This document shows positions 1-10,088 of a DNA stretch of 64,000 nucleotides, piece by piece. Position 1 is the first letter of the stretch. Each line of letters starts with the position of its first letter. The notes under the pieces were generated by a model. It saw only the letters and a program-made list of their open reading frames with translations. It was not told the origin of the DNA and searched no databases. Both the position numbers and the translations under genes were made by a program. Location: assembly GCF_000143415.4 (NCBI RefSeq), contig NW_003314266.1, positions 518,463 to 582,462 on the forward strand, read 5' to 3'. This DNA comes from Selaginella moellendorffii. Taxonomy: Eukaryota; Streptophyta; Lycopodiopsida; Selaginellales; Selaginellaceae.

Positions 1-279
1 TAAGAGATGAGCTAGTGCAACAGAAGTCTTACACAAAAACGTGCAATAGAAAGGTGAATCAAGACTCAAGAATCTAAGCAGCATTGAAGCCATGATCACA
101 AGACAAACATTCATTTGTTTTAGATTCTTACAGCTTCCTCACTTCAGGAAGATCCTCTAGATGTTCTGGCTGCTGATATCATGAAGTGAGGTGAGGTGAT
201 ATTGCTTCTGAAATTGGGTTGGTGGTGAAAATATTATGTAGGGCAACACAAAAATACTTACTTACATATGCCCAGCACG

Positions 280-2232
280 AGCTCGTACAGTCTCCGCCGT
301 GTCGTCTCAGCTTGCCCTCCTGGATTTTTCCGTTTTTGGAGTCGATCAGCTGATACGTTTCGTTGATGCGCTTGTTGTTCACCACGTCCGCCAGGTTGAT
401 GTCTGTGTATCCCAGGTGTTCCTGTAGTAAAGCTGACTTAGACACGGCTCGCAGAAGTGACAATTTGATAGAAAAAGTCCAGACTTACGCGCAGGTGGAC
501 ACCAATCCCCATTGCTGTACTTATGACTTCCACTCGCAAGCGGTCTCCACTGGTGGTTCCGGCAGACGATGTTGGAACTCTTGATCCCATCGGGGATCTC
601 GGTTCTTCTTAATAGCCTAATAAATAAACGAACGTGTCAGGAACATACAGGAGAGCTCTGCACACTACACACAAACCTTCGCCTTTTTCTGCTCCCCTCT
701 GAATGTCAGCTTCACATATGGATTCGTGTGATGCTTGCCTTCCAGGTCCTCAGCATCACAACGAGCAAACCACCGCCTTCGGGGGTGCCTTCGGGAGCTT
801 TCTCGACGCCATTAGCGTCCTCGTCCTCAATAGGAATATCCTGATCCTCCTTGAAGGCTTTGTTCGATTGTAAGTTGACCCCGAGGCTTTTGATTTGCTG
901 GATCGTATACTTTTCACCAAGGCCAGTGTCACGGTCTTCGTTTCACCCGGAACGGTGCCCTTGAGAGGAACGACTTGCATACCCAGCTTGTCATGTGCAA
1001 AAGTACACGTGAGCTCGCCGATGGACGTGAAACAAAACCGTGTACCTTCTCCCAGTCATAAACATATAGCTCGAGAGATTGAGATTCTGGATCCAATACA
1101 AGCATGTCGTTCCATTCATTTTGACGGTGGATTTCTTCTTGGCAAACGGTCCCTGGCCAAGGACCGGCCTCTCGTATGGATCAGACTTCCTCATGAGATT
1201 TTTCTTCTTGAGGTCAGTGGGCTTGACAACCTTGACTTCCAGCATTCCAACAGGTTTCTTAGCCGCTCTGAGAGATTTTAGTGATTACATATGACTTCAC
1301 TCCACGCAAAGACTTACTCTGGATCATCTATAACGTTGATTTCCGTCTTGGGCCACAAATACATTTCCGAAACTTTATCCTTGATCAAGTCCTGCAAAAT
1401 CAGCTCTGTCAGTACAAACAAAGACTGCACGTTGCGTTACAACAAACCTGGACAAAAGCATAAAGGCCTGGAATCGCCATTAAGTCTCCGCCGAGAAGTT
1501 TCAAACCAAAATCCACATGAGGCTGGCAAACACATGATGTCAACGAAACAAACCTTCTCCATTAGAGAGACTATGATCTTGCAGAAGCAGGGAAATGCAG
1601 GAGCAAGAGGTTTCAACGTAACGCGTGCGGTGGCGAATACTTGCAAGTCTACAACCTGAAGAAAATCCTCAAAACTCCGAATAGAAAACTAATAAAAACC
1701 ACCAACCTGGACAGTCGCTCTGAGACCGAAGGCCTTCACTGCTACAAGAATATTTCCCATTTTAGAGACGGCTCGATCTCTTTCTCTTGAGTGTCATACA
1801 CCTTAATGCGTCCCAAAAGGGAATCGTCACAAACATTGACCTCAAGAAAAAAAGTAAAGAATCCAACCTACAAACGTCAGGGGCAGCGTGCCCAGCGTCA
1901 AAACCTCAAACTCGCACGACTGAAGCCTGTATTTTGTTCCATACTCTTCAATATAAGGCTTCGCAGTATCACGAATGATCTTGCAAATAGCCTGCATTTG
2001 TAAGGCAAGCAGCGATAGAAAATAGAATAAGATACAGCCTTAAGTATCACACCTTATAGAGGTAAGGCCAAGAAGCTGGTTTAACCAGTCCATCTGATAC
2101 AAAACAAACCACGATCATACAAAGCAAAGCAAAGTGAAGCAAAGCATCTGAAGAAAAAATTGCCACTCACTCTATCATAATCTGGATTTTTCACCCAAAG
2201 GGGAATCCCTGGGGAGAAATGCACAATACAAC
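280..2232 (-). pseudogene. Plant synaptotagmin (SYT/E-Syt type) pseudogene
   Basis: Plant synaptotagmins tether the ER to the plasma membrane through an N-terminal membrane anchor, an SMP lipid-transfer domain and two C2 domains. Reading the minus strand from 2225 downward gives recognisable exons: IPLWVKNPDYDR, an SMP stretch with EEYGTKY and EFEVLTLGTLP, KAFGLRATVQ, TARVTLKPLAPAFP, HVDFGLKLLGGDLMAIPG, DKVSEMYLWPKTEINVIDD, then C2A (KSDPY), a linker (EKAPEGTPEGGG), C2B (KKNRDPRWDQEF) and a tail (VVNNKRINETY, LIDSKNGKIQ). The frame breaks at several places: between DWLNQL and WPYLYK (about 2070), between SLKW and NILVAVKAFG (about 1752), between GLLVVM and AEDLEGKHH (about 737), and between PEPPVE and DRLRVEVIS (about 545). 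The exon for the membrane anchor is absent upstream. The exon structure is kept, so this is a decayed genomic copy, not a retrocopy. Confidence 0.85.
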
Positions 2233-2531
2233 CTCTCACTCTTACGTGGTTGCCCCTTTGCCATGCTCACTCCTCGCTTCCTCCGTGGCGCGCTTATCAC
2301 GCCTAGCTCTGCACCCTAAATGTTTAACGACTAACTCTAAATTAGTAACGTTAAACTTTAATTAGTAGATGTTGTTAACGGATATGTTAACGACTATAAT
2401 TTTATAATTAGCCAGTGAATGAACGGCTATAATTTATAAGTATATAACCTACGATTGGTTTAGGTCTTTCTTCATTGTGTGTTTGGGCTCCTTATATTTT
2501 CTTTCTTATTTTATTCATTCTCTTTAGCATT

Positions 2532-3521
2532 ATGGCTAGATTGGAATATGTAGGTCATGCTCAAGATAGTATTCTTTTTTTTTCTGATCTTATTGAGAGA
2601 ACTAATAGTAAGGTAAATTCTTTTAGTTTTTGTATTATGGTACAAGAGAGAGAATGTGAAAGATGCTACCGACCAATGAGATATCGATTTGATAATCAAA
2701 GTTATAAAGATGGTTTAAAGTGGAATTGTAAAAATTGCAATACCACAAGATCTCTTAGAACTAATACATGGTTTGCAAATAGTAATCTCACATTTGCTCA
2801 AATGCTTAGAGTGATGTATTGTTGGTGCATTAAAATGCCACAAGATCAAGCTTGTATTGAGTGTAGTATTAAAAGTGAGCATACGACAACAAATTGGTGC
2901 AACTTTTGTCATGATATTTGTGTTATCACATTACAACGTGGCAGTCAAAAGATTGGTGGTTTAGGAAGAATTGTGGAAATTGATGAAAGTAAATTTGGCA
3001 AGTGGAAATATAATCATGGTAGAAGAGTAGAAGGTCAATGGGTCTTTGGAGGAATTGAATGTGATTCAGATCGAATGTTTATGGTTCCGGTGGCCGATTG
3101 TACTGCACAAACTTTAACTGATATATTGTATACATATGTTGAACTAGGTAAGTTCTATTTCTATTATTATTCTTAACTAATAATTATAATTAATTTGTTA
3201 GGAACAATTATATATAGTGATTGTTGGGCTGGTTATGATTCAGAGTGGTTGAATCAACTGAACTTCACTCATTATACAATCAACCACTCCCAGAATTTTG
3301 TTGATTCTATGACTGGAGTTCATACAAATTGTATTGAATCAACATGGAATGCAATGAAAAGATCCCTTCCTCCCTATGGTACAACAAAAGGATTATACAG
3401 CTCTTACTTTCAAGAATATATTTGGCGAAAAATATATATTGAAAGAAAGGAAGCTGCATTTAATATTCTATGTAGTCATATTAAGCTATACAATCAAGAT
3501 AATGCTGTTATAGTAGAATAA
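2532..3521 (+). CDS. Merlin/ISXO2-like DDE transposase, two exons
   Basis: The product resembles the IS1595/ISXO2 transposase family, whose eukaryotic branch is Merlin. An N-terminal zinc ribbon is visible (CERC followed by CKNC). The catalytic core shows EIDESKFG with the first Asp, GQWVFGGIE, then IIYSDCWAGY with the second Asp, the INHSQNFVD motif, and HTNCIESTW with the third acidic residue. The two halves are separated by a 54-bp intron (3148-3201, donor gtaagt, acceptor ttag) that restores frame exactly at VEL|GTIIYSD. The predicted length is 311 aa from ATG 2532. An in-frame ATG at 2475 would add a hydrophobic leader that is more likely untranslated. No stop or frameshift interrupts the frame, so the copy may be young. 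The intron argues against bacterial contamination. Confidence 0.8.
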
Positions 3522-3666
3522 ATAATATATTTGGTTTTGTACTTTTAAATACTTAAAAATAATATACTAGAACAATCTTTAATTTATAGTAATGAAGTGG
3601 CATGCACATGTAAGCAGTGAGGTGGCATGCAAATCCAAATAAGTAAATGGGGCCCACCCTAAAATA

Positions 3667-3687
3667 GGGGGGGGGGGGGGGGGGGGG
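3667..3687. repeat. Poly-G tract of 21
   Basis: An uninterrupted run of 21 G lies just inside the candidate right end of the Merlin element, immediately followed by tgctgtattatg. It may be a replication-slippage tract. Its exact length in the genome is uncertain because such tracts sequence poorly. Confidence 0.9.
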
Positions 3688-3939
3688 TGCTGTATTATGC
3701 ATTCTACCCAATCTGTAGTAGCAGCTTTTGAAGCGACTTCGTGTCCACGTCCTGCACTTTTAATATATGCTAGAATAATCTTTGATGGGAAGACCTTTAG
3801 GCTTACTTTTCTATTTTATTTAACCAAAGATTATAAATCAATTCTTTAATCCATGGAGAAATTTGGTTGCTTTCTTTGCTTTTTTTATAATACTAATCCC
3901 GAAAAACTTTTTGCTCACGGACCTGGTTCACCCAAGCAG

Positions 3940-4866
3940 TCACACCTTATCATGCTCAAAACTATTACGAAGAGGAAACCATATAAAGTTAGCCTTGATG
4001 TTTTTCAGTAAATCCCAAATGTGTTCTTGTAATTCATGAAGGTTGAACCTTACACTGCCCGTCATAAGTTGGATGTCAACTGTAGTGCCCTCGAAAAAGC
4101 AGCTGAGCGAAAACTCAATCACACACTCCACAAGTGACTCTTCTTCATTAGAAGGCGAGAAGTCCACTTTTGTCCAAAAGTGTGTTTCTCTTTAATGTCT
4201 TTCAAGAAATTTGAGTTTGATTTTCTTGAAGCCACCTGCAACTTCCTAAAAGAACAACAATGTCAAGGAAAAGAAAACTCTTAAGCATACCTTACTAGAT
4301 CTTTCGGAAGGTCCACCTTCACACCATACGCAATCTTTGCCCCTCCCACTAGAGTATGTTGGACCAGCTCCTCCTTCAGCACTGCATACAACTCATTCCC
4401 ATAAGCCACTTCACCCACGAATTGAGGAGGTAGGTGTTGTGCAAGAACAGCTTGGAAGAGGAAATCTGACTCCTTGTGGACACCATTTGGAAGGATGATT
4501 TGAGAACTTCTATATGCTCGTACATGTTTGCCAGCAGAAGCATTGAGGAGAAGCATTGACAACTGAGCAATGAGCTTTGAGTGGAACCATCTCGAAATAT
4601 ACTCATGGAGGTAAGACGGATCTCCATAGAGTAAAACAGCTCCTACATCAATAAATGCTCAAGCTCAAATGAATCTCTAAAAAAACAAACTCACCTCCAA
4701 TTGAGTCGATAAAGGCAAAAGAGAGCCTCTATATGTTTTCTTTCAGTTTCCACCATTCTTCAAAAGCAGGAAATGGTATATAGGGATGGACAACAAAAGG
4801 GCCTCCAGATCCTTCTAGCGTAGCAGATTTTTCGAACATTTGGATGGTTGCATCCAGTCTTGCATC
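3940..4866 (-). pseudogene. Unrecognised multi-exon gene with in-frame TAG
   Basis: I do not recognise the family. On the minus strand coding-like segments follow one another: an exon after an acceptor near 4862 reading FVVHPYIPFPAFEEWW, then IDSIGG, a gtgag donor near 4693, an acceptor near 4647, and GAVLLYGDPSYLHEYI running into a longer open stretch that ends at 4281. A further open stretch at 3940-4167 contains ECVIEFSLSCFFEGTTVD and FIWFPLRNSFEHDKV. Phase is kept across the intron at 4647-4693. A TAG at 4729-4731 interrupts the first exon (KENI stop RLSFAF), which suggests decay unless a short intron removes it. The gene diverges from the other unknown gene at 4954; the two may belong to one lineage-specific family or to one mobile element. 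Confidence 0.4.
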
Positions 4867-4953
4867 AAGGATTTCTACTAACAGAAACCATAAACACACA
4901 GTACACAGTACATTTCACACATTTTTATATTTTTCCCTTGAAAAGAACTGTGG

Positions 4954-5960
4954 TTGTTCAAAGAGCCCATTGGGGATTACAATACCGATGTAGTGAGACG
5001 AATGGTGAGGTTGTGCTTGACGGGCGACGCCGCAGACATGGGGTTTGTGGAGACAAAGGAGTGCATGTATGGCTACGTTACCTGGAAGTGGTGTGAAAGC
5101 AGCAGATATACGTTCCATTCGCCAGGCTTGTTGCTGGTAGGGCTTGCCAAGGAACTGAGGGTGCATCAATATCTCACTCTTTCGGATATTAGTGCGTTGA
5201 CGAGTGATAACTTTGAGCTGCCTCTTTTGGACATGATTCATGCACGAATGAGGCTTCATGCAGGAAGTGAATGCCTTCTTTCAGATATCTTCCATGGGGC
5301 ATGTGGCTCGAATAAGGCAATGACAGTGAAGATGCAGATCGCATCTAAAATCGTTTTTGGGGAGGAAGCTGCACAGTTTTACGTGTCGAACGGGAGTAAA
5401 AACGGCTTCAATCACTCGGGTGATGAAGGCATGGTGCTCCAATGTGGTACTGACTTTCAGCATCCATTTGGCAACAGTGAACAATCTGTGATTACAAAAA
5501 TGTACATAAACTCTCTTGGCGTTGACATGAGGGTGTTTGCAAGACATGGAGGTACACTTTTGTGACGTGATGGGGCTGATTTTGTTTCTTTTGCAGACAG
5601 CAAAATTGAAATATGGGCCCAGGCAAAAGGCAGGACATCCCCTCTAGGCTGGAGCCAAGTAATTGAGTGCATTAAAGCGTGCTTCCAAGAATGTTTCAAC
5701 CTCGAACCAAGTGTGAAGAAGTTCTGTGTGGTCTTTAGTTTGCACGGTTTCACATTTGAGAAAGTGGATCTCTAGACTCTTTTCAAGGTAAGCCAGGCTT
5801 TATTTCTGTTATGAAACTAACTATTGACCTTCAGGAGGAGGGGATCAGAATGGGAGACACAGCCAAGTTCAGCAAGATGTATGAACACACTCTCCTCGTT
5901 GATGGAACTGGCTTGAATGTTTTCATGCTGGATGTTATGCAGCAATACTATAATTATTAA
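4954..5960 (+). pseudogene. Unrecognised gene, possible PD-(D/E)XK nuclease-like domain
   Basis: Three exons fit in phase: 4954-5551, 5597 to about 5790, and 5835-5960, with gt/ag borders. The join reads VFARHGD|SKIEIWAQAKGR. The arrangement of an Asp-containing strand followed by IEIWAQAK resembles the D...(E/Q)-x-K core of restriction-nuclease folds such as the nuclease-like domains described in Crinkler-type proteins; that is a weak pattern match, not an assignment. A TAG at 5773-5775 lies in frame inside exon 2 (KVDL stop TLFK), yet the downstream exon continues in phase (EEGIRMGDTAKF) to a TAA at 5958. This suggests a recent nonsense mutation. The true start may lie upstream of 4954. Confidence 0.4.
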
Positions 5961-8050
5961 GACTACAAGGAGCATCATTTTATTCCACCAGAGAAAACAG
6001 AAGGGTTAAAGGAATCTTATGATTTAGAGTGTTTTTTGGAGAGTTTTTGAATCATAGTTTGTAAGTTCTTTGATTTTATCCTTTTATTATTATTTTCCTG
6101 GTTGTTGTTGATCGTTTATAACCAAAGATTTTGTTCTCCTTGGCTTCTTATGTTCTTGTCCGTGAACCATACACTGTAGTTGTCATCTTCATCATAGTCT
6201 ACAGATTTTCAAAGCAGAAAGAAAAATCTAAACTAGTTAGTCACAGCTCTTGATCATGAGCTGCATTCCCAGCCTTGGCTTGAGGGTGACGGAAGAAACT
6301 AGCCAGTGTTTATAATGGGGCGAGAGACCCAAGTGATAATGCTAAAGAATCATGACTAAAATAAGCTTGGCCTCTAGCTTGAGCAGTAATCCTTGGATTA
6401 TTTTTCTTGTATCTCACTAGGTGAGAGGGTGTTCATGAGCAATTTTATAAGGTGTGAATGCATGGAATATAGAAATGAAATGCATCCTAAAGAAAAAATG
6501 ACTCTCAACCTAAGAATTTAAATTTTCAAGACTCAACCAACATCCTTTTACTTACAACTTAATATGGGTTTACATTAACATAAATTCTCATGACTTAATA
6601 ATATGCCTAACATTAAACATCATGCTATATTTCTAACATCTAACACCAACATTTGCAAAATGCAAATGAATACTTAAGATTTGATCACGAATATTATATC
6701 TTTGGATATTTATATTGCACTCCACTTGGTCACCTTGACCAAGCCACACCATCATCAATAGTTCCAATCAACACTTTGAACTTGGAACTTTATCCCTTAA
6801 CCTCACAAGGACTTTGTCCTTGTTTTTGGTTATAAGATCACCTAGTGATCTAACTTTGGCACCTTAATAGGTTTGCCAATGGGTGCTAGGTCTTCCAGAT
6901 CTTTAAGTTGTTGACCATAACCCCGGGGGCATCCCCCACACTTAGCGATGCACCCAAGCCAGCCCTTCCGGCCAAAGGTCCATGGCAACTAAGACTGGGT
7001 GTCCCCATCTCATTCACCACGTCCTTGGTACCACTTACACCAAAGTGTTCAAGTTAGATATGCCGAGCTTTCAGACTAAGCAATCTAACCGTGTATCACG
7101 ACTCCGAGGCATCCCTCGCTTGGCGGTGTGCCCAAACCAGTCTCCCCATTGAGAGTCCATGACCACCGAAATATGAGTGTCCTCATATTCCAAACCATCA
7201 CCACGCCCTAGTGAGTTGGGACTCAAACCCAAGCACTAGAGGGTCGGGACTCGAACCCAACCTCCGTATATGCATCTACGGAAGGCATCACATAGGATGC
7301 CTGGCATGACTCCCCACGCCGGTGCACCAACTTATACTTGAAGCGTGTTATAGATCACAGCTTAGGAACCTAGTTCCTCCACACTGCCAAGTCCTCTCAC
7401 TTGACATGTCTGTGATCATGCATGGACTCCTCCATGCTCGGCCTCATGGGCCACCCCTTTGAAGTTGGCTTCTTCAACAAGGGTATTCATTCCCCCGACT
7501 TGCCAATCTCACTTAGCAAGTTATCCGACCATCGTAACATGGTTCATGTATAAGCGTGAAAGTCCTCAACCATCGACTTTTGTTCAAAGCCCTCTCTTTG
7601 AACACTCGGGATCTACTTCCCTAACTTTGATAGCCTTGCCTCTTGGCAAGCTTCAAGACCACACTTCTACTATGCCACTCTGATTTCGTGCGCTCTATAA
7701 ACCATTTACACTTGGATGTTTAGGTATTTATCTATTTAGGGGAACGTTCAAGGAACTCTGTTCCTTAGCTTGCTAAGGTCTCTCCATTTGCAAGCTTTCC
7801 AATTACCATATACCCTAACATGGACAATCCCATGCTTTAAACTCTCCATGGCATCCCGGTCGCTAGTAACAACATGCTTGAGCACCCACTTGATTCTCCA
7901 CTCCCAACTTCCATAACCACTCTTGGTCATGCTTGTCAATTTCTATATGGATCTGAAATAAAAGGTATTACACACACAAGAGATATGCTCTAGCTTACCC
8001 ATCCTTGTCAACCAGTGTACCAACTTTCGTATCGCCTTGTGCAGCAAAAC
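5961..8050. other. Spacer with repeat-like sequence, no gene seen
   Basis: No open frame here has coding character. The stretch 6880-7260 contains two diverged copies of a motif (gcatcccccacacttagcg at about 6928, gcatccctcgcttggcgg at about 7108). On the minus strand at 7200-7262 there are two tRNA B-box-like strings (ggttcgagtcc and ggtttgagtcc). These hint at degenerate SINE or LTR-retroelement material, but no ends, primer-binding site or protein remnant could be assigned. Confidence 0.35.
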
Positions 8051-8059
8051 AATAATTTT

Positions 8060-8343
8060 CCCACCATTTGTCATTGTACTTTCCCAATCCCAGACATGGA
8101 AACAAGGGACAGAGCTGTCATTGCATTCTTGTAGACATTGTAGTCTTGAAGGGTGCTGCTTTCAAGCAGTTTCCCAGCAAACAGCAGCCGCTGCCTTCTT
8201 CCTGCCTTATCCCCTCTTTCAAAGTTTAGATGCGAGCCGAAGACCTCAGATCAAAGGGGATTCTCCTGCCACTCACTTTTACACACGATTAACAGTGAGA
8301 ATTACAGCTTAGGAGACTTACTTGTTCTCACAAAGATCCTCAT
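8060..8343 (-). pseudogene. Ubiquitin-like relic
   Basis: On the minus strand an ATG at 8343 begins MRIFVRT, closely matching the first strand of ubiquitin, and meets a gtaagt donor. About 110 bp further an open stretch reads RRQRLLFAGKLLE followed by TLQDYNVYKNAMTALSLV, which aligns with the second half of ubiquitin (QQRLIFAGKQLE ... TLxDYNIQKESTLHLV) with one residue missing in the loop. The middle third, including the Lys-27/Lys-29 helix region, is not recognisable, and the C-terminal RLRGG is replaced by SMSGIGKV. It is most likely a diverged or dead ubiquitin-like gene; a functional divergent ubiquitin-like modifier is less likely because the terminal di-glycine is absent. Confidence 0.6.
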
Positions 8344-8452
8344 GCCGGCTCCACTGAAGAGAATTTTTGTTGAGCGTGTCAGCTGTACAATAGTGAGAAG
8401 CAGAAGCTTTCACGCGGTTGCAATCTCAGTAGTCAGTCCTTGTACAACACCA

Positions 8453-8554
8453 AGCTCTAAACCCTTTCCGAGCGGAAGTTTTCTTCTGGGATCAAAGCCT
8501 TAGCTCTAAACCCTTACTGAGTGACCTAATTAAATAGGGCAGCTCTAAACCCTT
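8453..8554. repeat. Three spaced copies of agctctaaaccctt
   Basis: The 14-mer agctctaaaccctt occurs at 8453 (last base differs in context), 8502 and 8541. It contains AAACCCT, the plant telomere-repeat (telo-box) core. Spacing of 49 and 39 bp suggests a degenerate short tandem duplication, not an interstitial telomere array. Confidence 0.6.
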
Positions 8555-8559
8555 AACAG

Positions 8560-9419
8560 ATAACAAATCATATTTAAAATGAATAAAAAATAAATTTATT
8601 TACCATTTTATTACTCTAAATCAAGCAAATTCAAATCTAAATTAAACACCTCCATAAACATATTGCTCAATATCAGATATGCTAGGAATCACAATGTCTT
8701 GATCATCAATATTCATAAAATGTAATTTTATATCTTAATTTTATTGTGTCTATTTTAATACATGAGGAATGATAGTACTTACGCAGCTTTATTTAGTTCT
8801 AAACATTGAATAACTAACTAAAGATGAACTTTATTTTTATAATTTTTTTGATTGATTTTAATTTAAAAATAGTGAAAGGACAAATAATATTCAACCATTT
8901 CATATACAAAATGCAGATATTAGTATTACATTAACCATATTGATTGAAATTGTATGAGACTGTATTCTTCCATCTTCTTCTTCTTGTTATTTGATCTAAT
9001 GGAAAACTTTGCATGTAACAATGCTTCGTTTGTTTAATAGTAATGTTATTTTTATTTATTAATCCAATTGATCATATAAAATTTATTATTATAAGCATGT
9101 TTGTAATTTATAAACACAAGATTAATCTTATTGCATATTAACCATTAGATGATAGAATTAAAAAAACTATATTAAAAAGGGTTTAAGAAAGTTTATAAAT
9201 TATAAACATGTTTATAAATTATAAAAAATAAAATTAATCTAAATGAATAACAACTATCAGATGGTATATTCACAACTATTTAGTCCCTTTACAAGTTTGC
9301 TTAAACAAACTAAAAATCACAATTGCAAAAATAATATATACTAAACTCTAGATTATCTGGGATTGCAATAAATCTAATAAATTAAAACAAGATTAATACT
9401 TAACAAGTATTAGAATAGT
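8560..9419. other. AT-rich spacer, nothing coding seen
   Basis: This is very AT-rich sequence with frequent stops in all frames and repeated ataaatt/aaatta words. No gene, terminal repeat or RNA gene was recognised. Confidence 0.6.
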
Positions 9420-10023
9420 TCAAAGACAAAGATTTTCCAAGGCCGGAATCTCGCTACTCTCTCCCTTGACACATCCGCTCTCGCCCAGCCTCGGCCCAGC
9501 CGCTTCCCCCTCCACAACCCTGTCCTCCTCCACACCGCCGCCATTCCTCCGCCCATCCACCACCACGTCTCGCCCTTCCTCGATCAGCCCCCCAGCGAGC
9601 GTATCCACGCAGCTCCGTCCCTCTCGTCCCTGCTGCTCGCGCGCGGCATCGTCTACCAGTGCGTCCTCCCACTGCGTATAGCCAGGGATCGGAGCTTCAG
9701 CGCAAGGACCAGGGCTGCCTTCATCATCGTCATCGCCAAACACTGCCGATCGGACCTTCTGCGCCGCAAGCCGGAATGCTTCCTGGATCGAGAGCGAGGC
9801 GAATGGATTTACTCGATCGATCGGGCGAGATAGAGATAGAGATTATCCTTACCTGGATTCCATCGGGGCTCAATGCCGTGTCCTCCAGACCCGCATCCTC
9901 GATCCGTGGAGGCTTCACGGATGACAGCAATCCTCCAGCTGCTCCTGCGGGAACTTCCATTGAATCGATTGCGAGAGATCGCGAGGGTTTCAAATGCCCT
10001 AGCTCGCAATCCCAGCCGTCCAA
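9420..10023 (-). CDS. Small conserved-looking plant protein of unknown function, two exons
   Basis: Exon 1 (9853-10023) begins with ATG and encodes 57 residues ending SPDGIQ. A 70-bp intron (donor gtaagg, acceptor tccag) is followed in phase by exon 2 (9420-9782) beginning EAFRLAAQKVRSAVFGDD. The joined product is 177 aa, acidic, with a PPRIEDAGLEDTALSPDGIQEAF core that looks like a conserved motif of small land-plant proteins, followed by a low-complexity Gly/Glu/Arg-rich tail. No enzyme domain is visible. The gene is divergent from the phosphatase gene with only 65 bp between start codons. Its high GC content produces long shadow frames on the plus strand that are not genes. Confidence 0.6.
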
Positions 10024-10088
10024 CCACGAACGGTTAACTGCTGCACACGTGGCTACATTACTTTAAAACGCCGCGAATTTTAGGGTTC
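10024..10088. promoter_or_regulatory. Short bidirectional promoter interval
   Basis: Only 65 bp separate the start codons of the divergent genes at 10023 (minus) and 10089 (plus). It includes ACACGTGGC, an ACGT-core G-box-like site, at about 10046. Transcripts of the two genes must start within each other's territory or share this interval. Confidence 0.5.

Larger units (their letters stand above)
2218..3703. mobile_element. Merlin (IS1595-related) DNA transposon, approximate limits
   Basis: This AT-rich island is unlike its flanks and contains the transposase gene at 2532-3521. A candidate terminal inverted repeat is a 15-mer at 2218-2232 (aatgcacaatacaac) that matches the reverse complement of 3689-3703 at 13 of 15 positions. 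No 8-9 bp target-site duplication was found next to these points, so the boundaries are tentative and the true ends may lie further inside. The left end sits at the first surviving synaptotagmin exon, so insertion may have helped truncate that gene; this is inference. Confidence 0.5.

Noticed and set aside
2475-3521. Bacterial insertion sequence or contamination
   Set aside because: The transposase is interrupted by a spliceosomal-type intron that restores frame exactly, and the element is embedded next to plant exons.
7200-7262. tRNA gene on the minus strand
   Set aside because: B-box-like words are present, but no cloverleaf, anticodon stem or matching A box could be folded around them.
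9466-9681. Plus-strand open frame rich in Ser, Pro and Thr
   Set aside because: It is antisense to exon 2 of the minus-strand gene, whose exons join in phase and read better.
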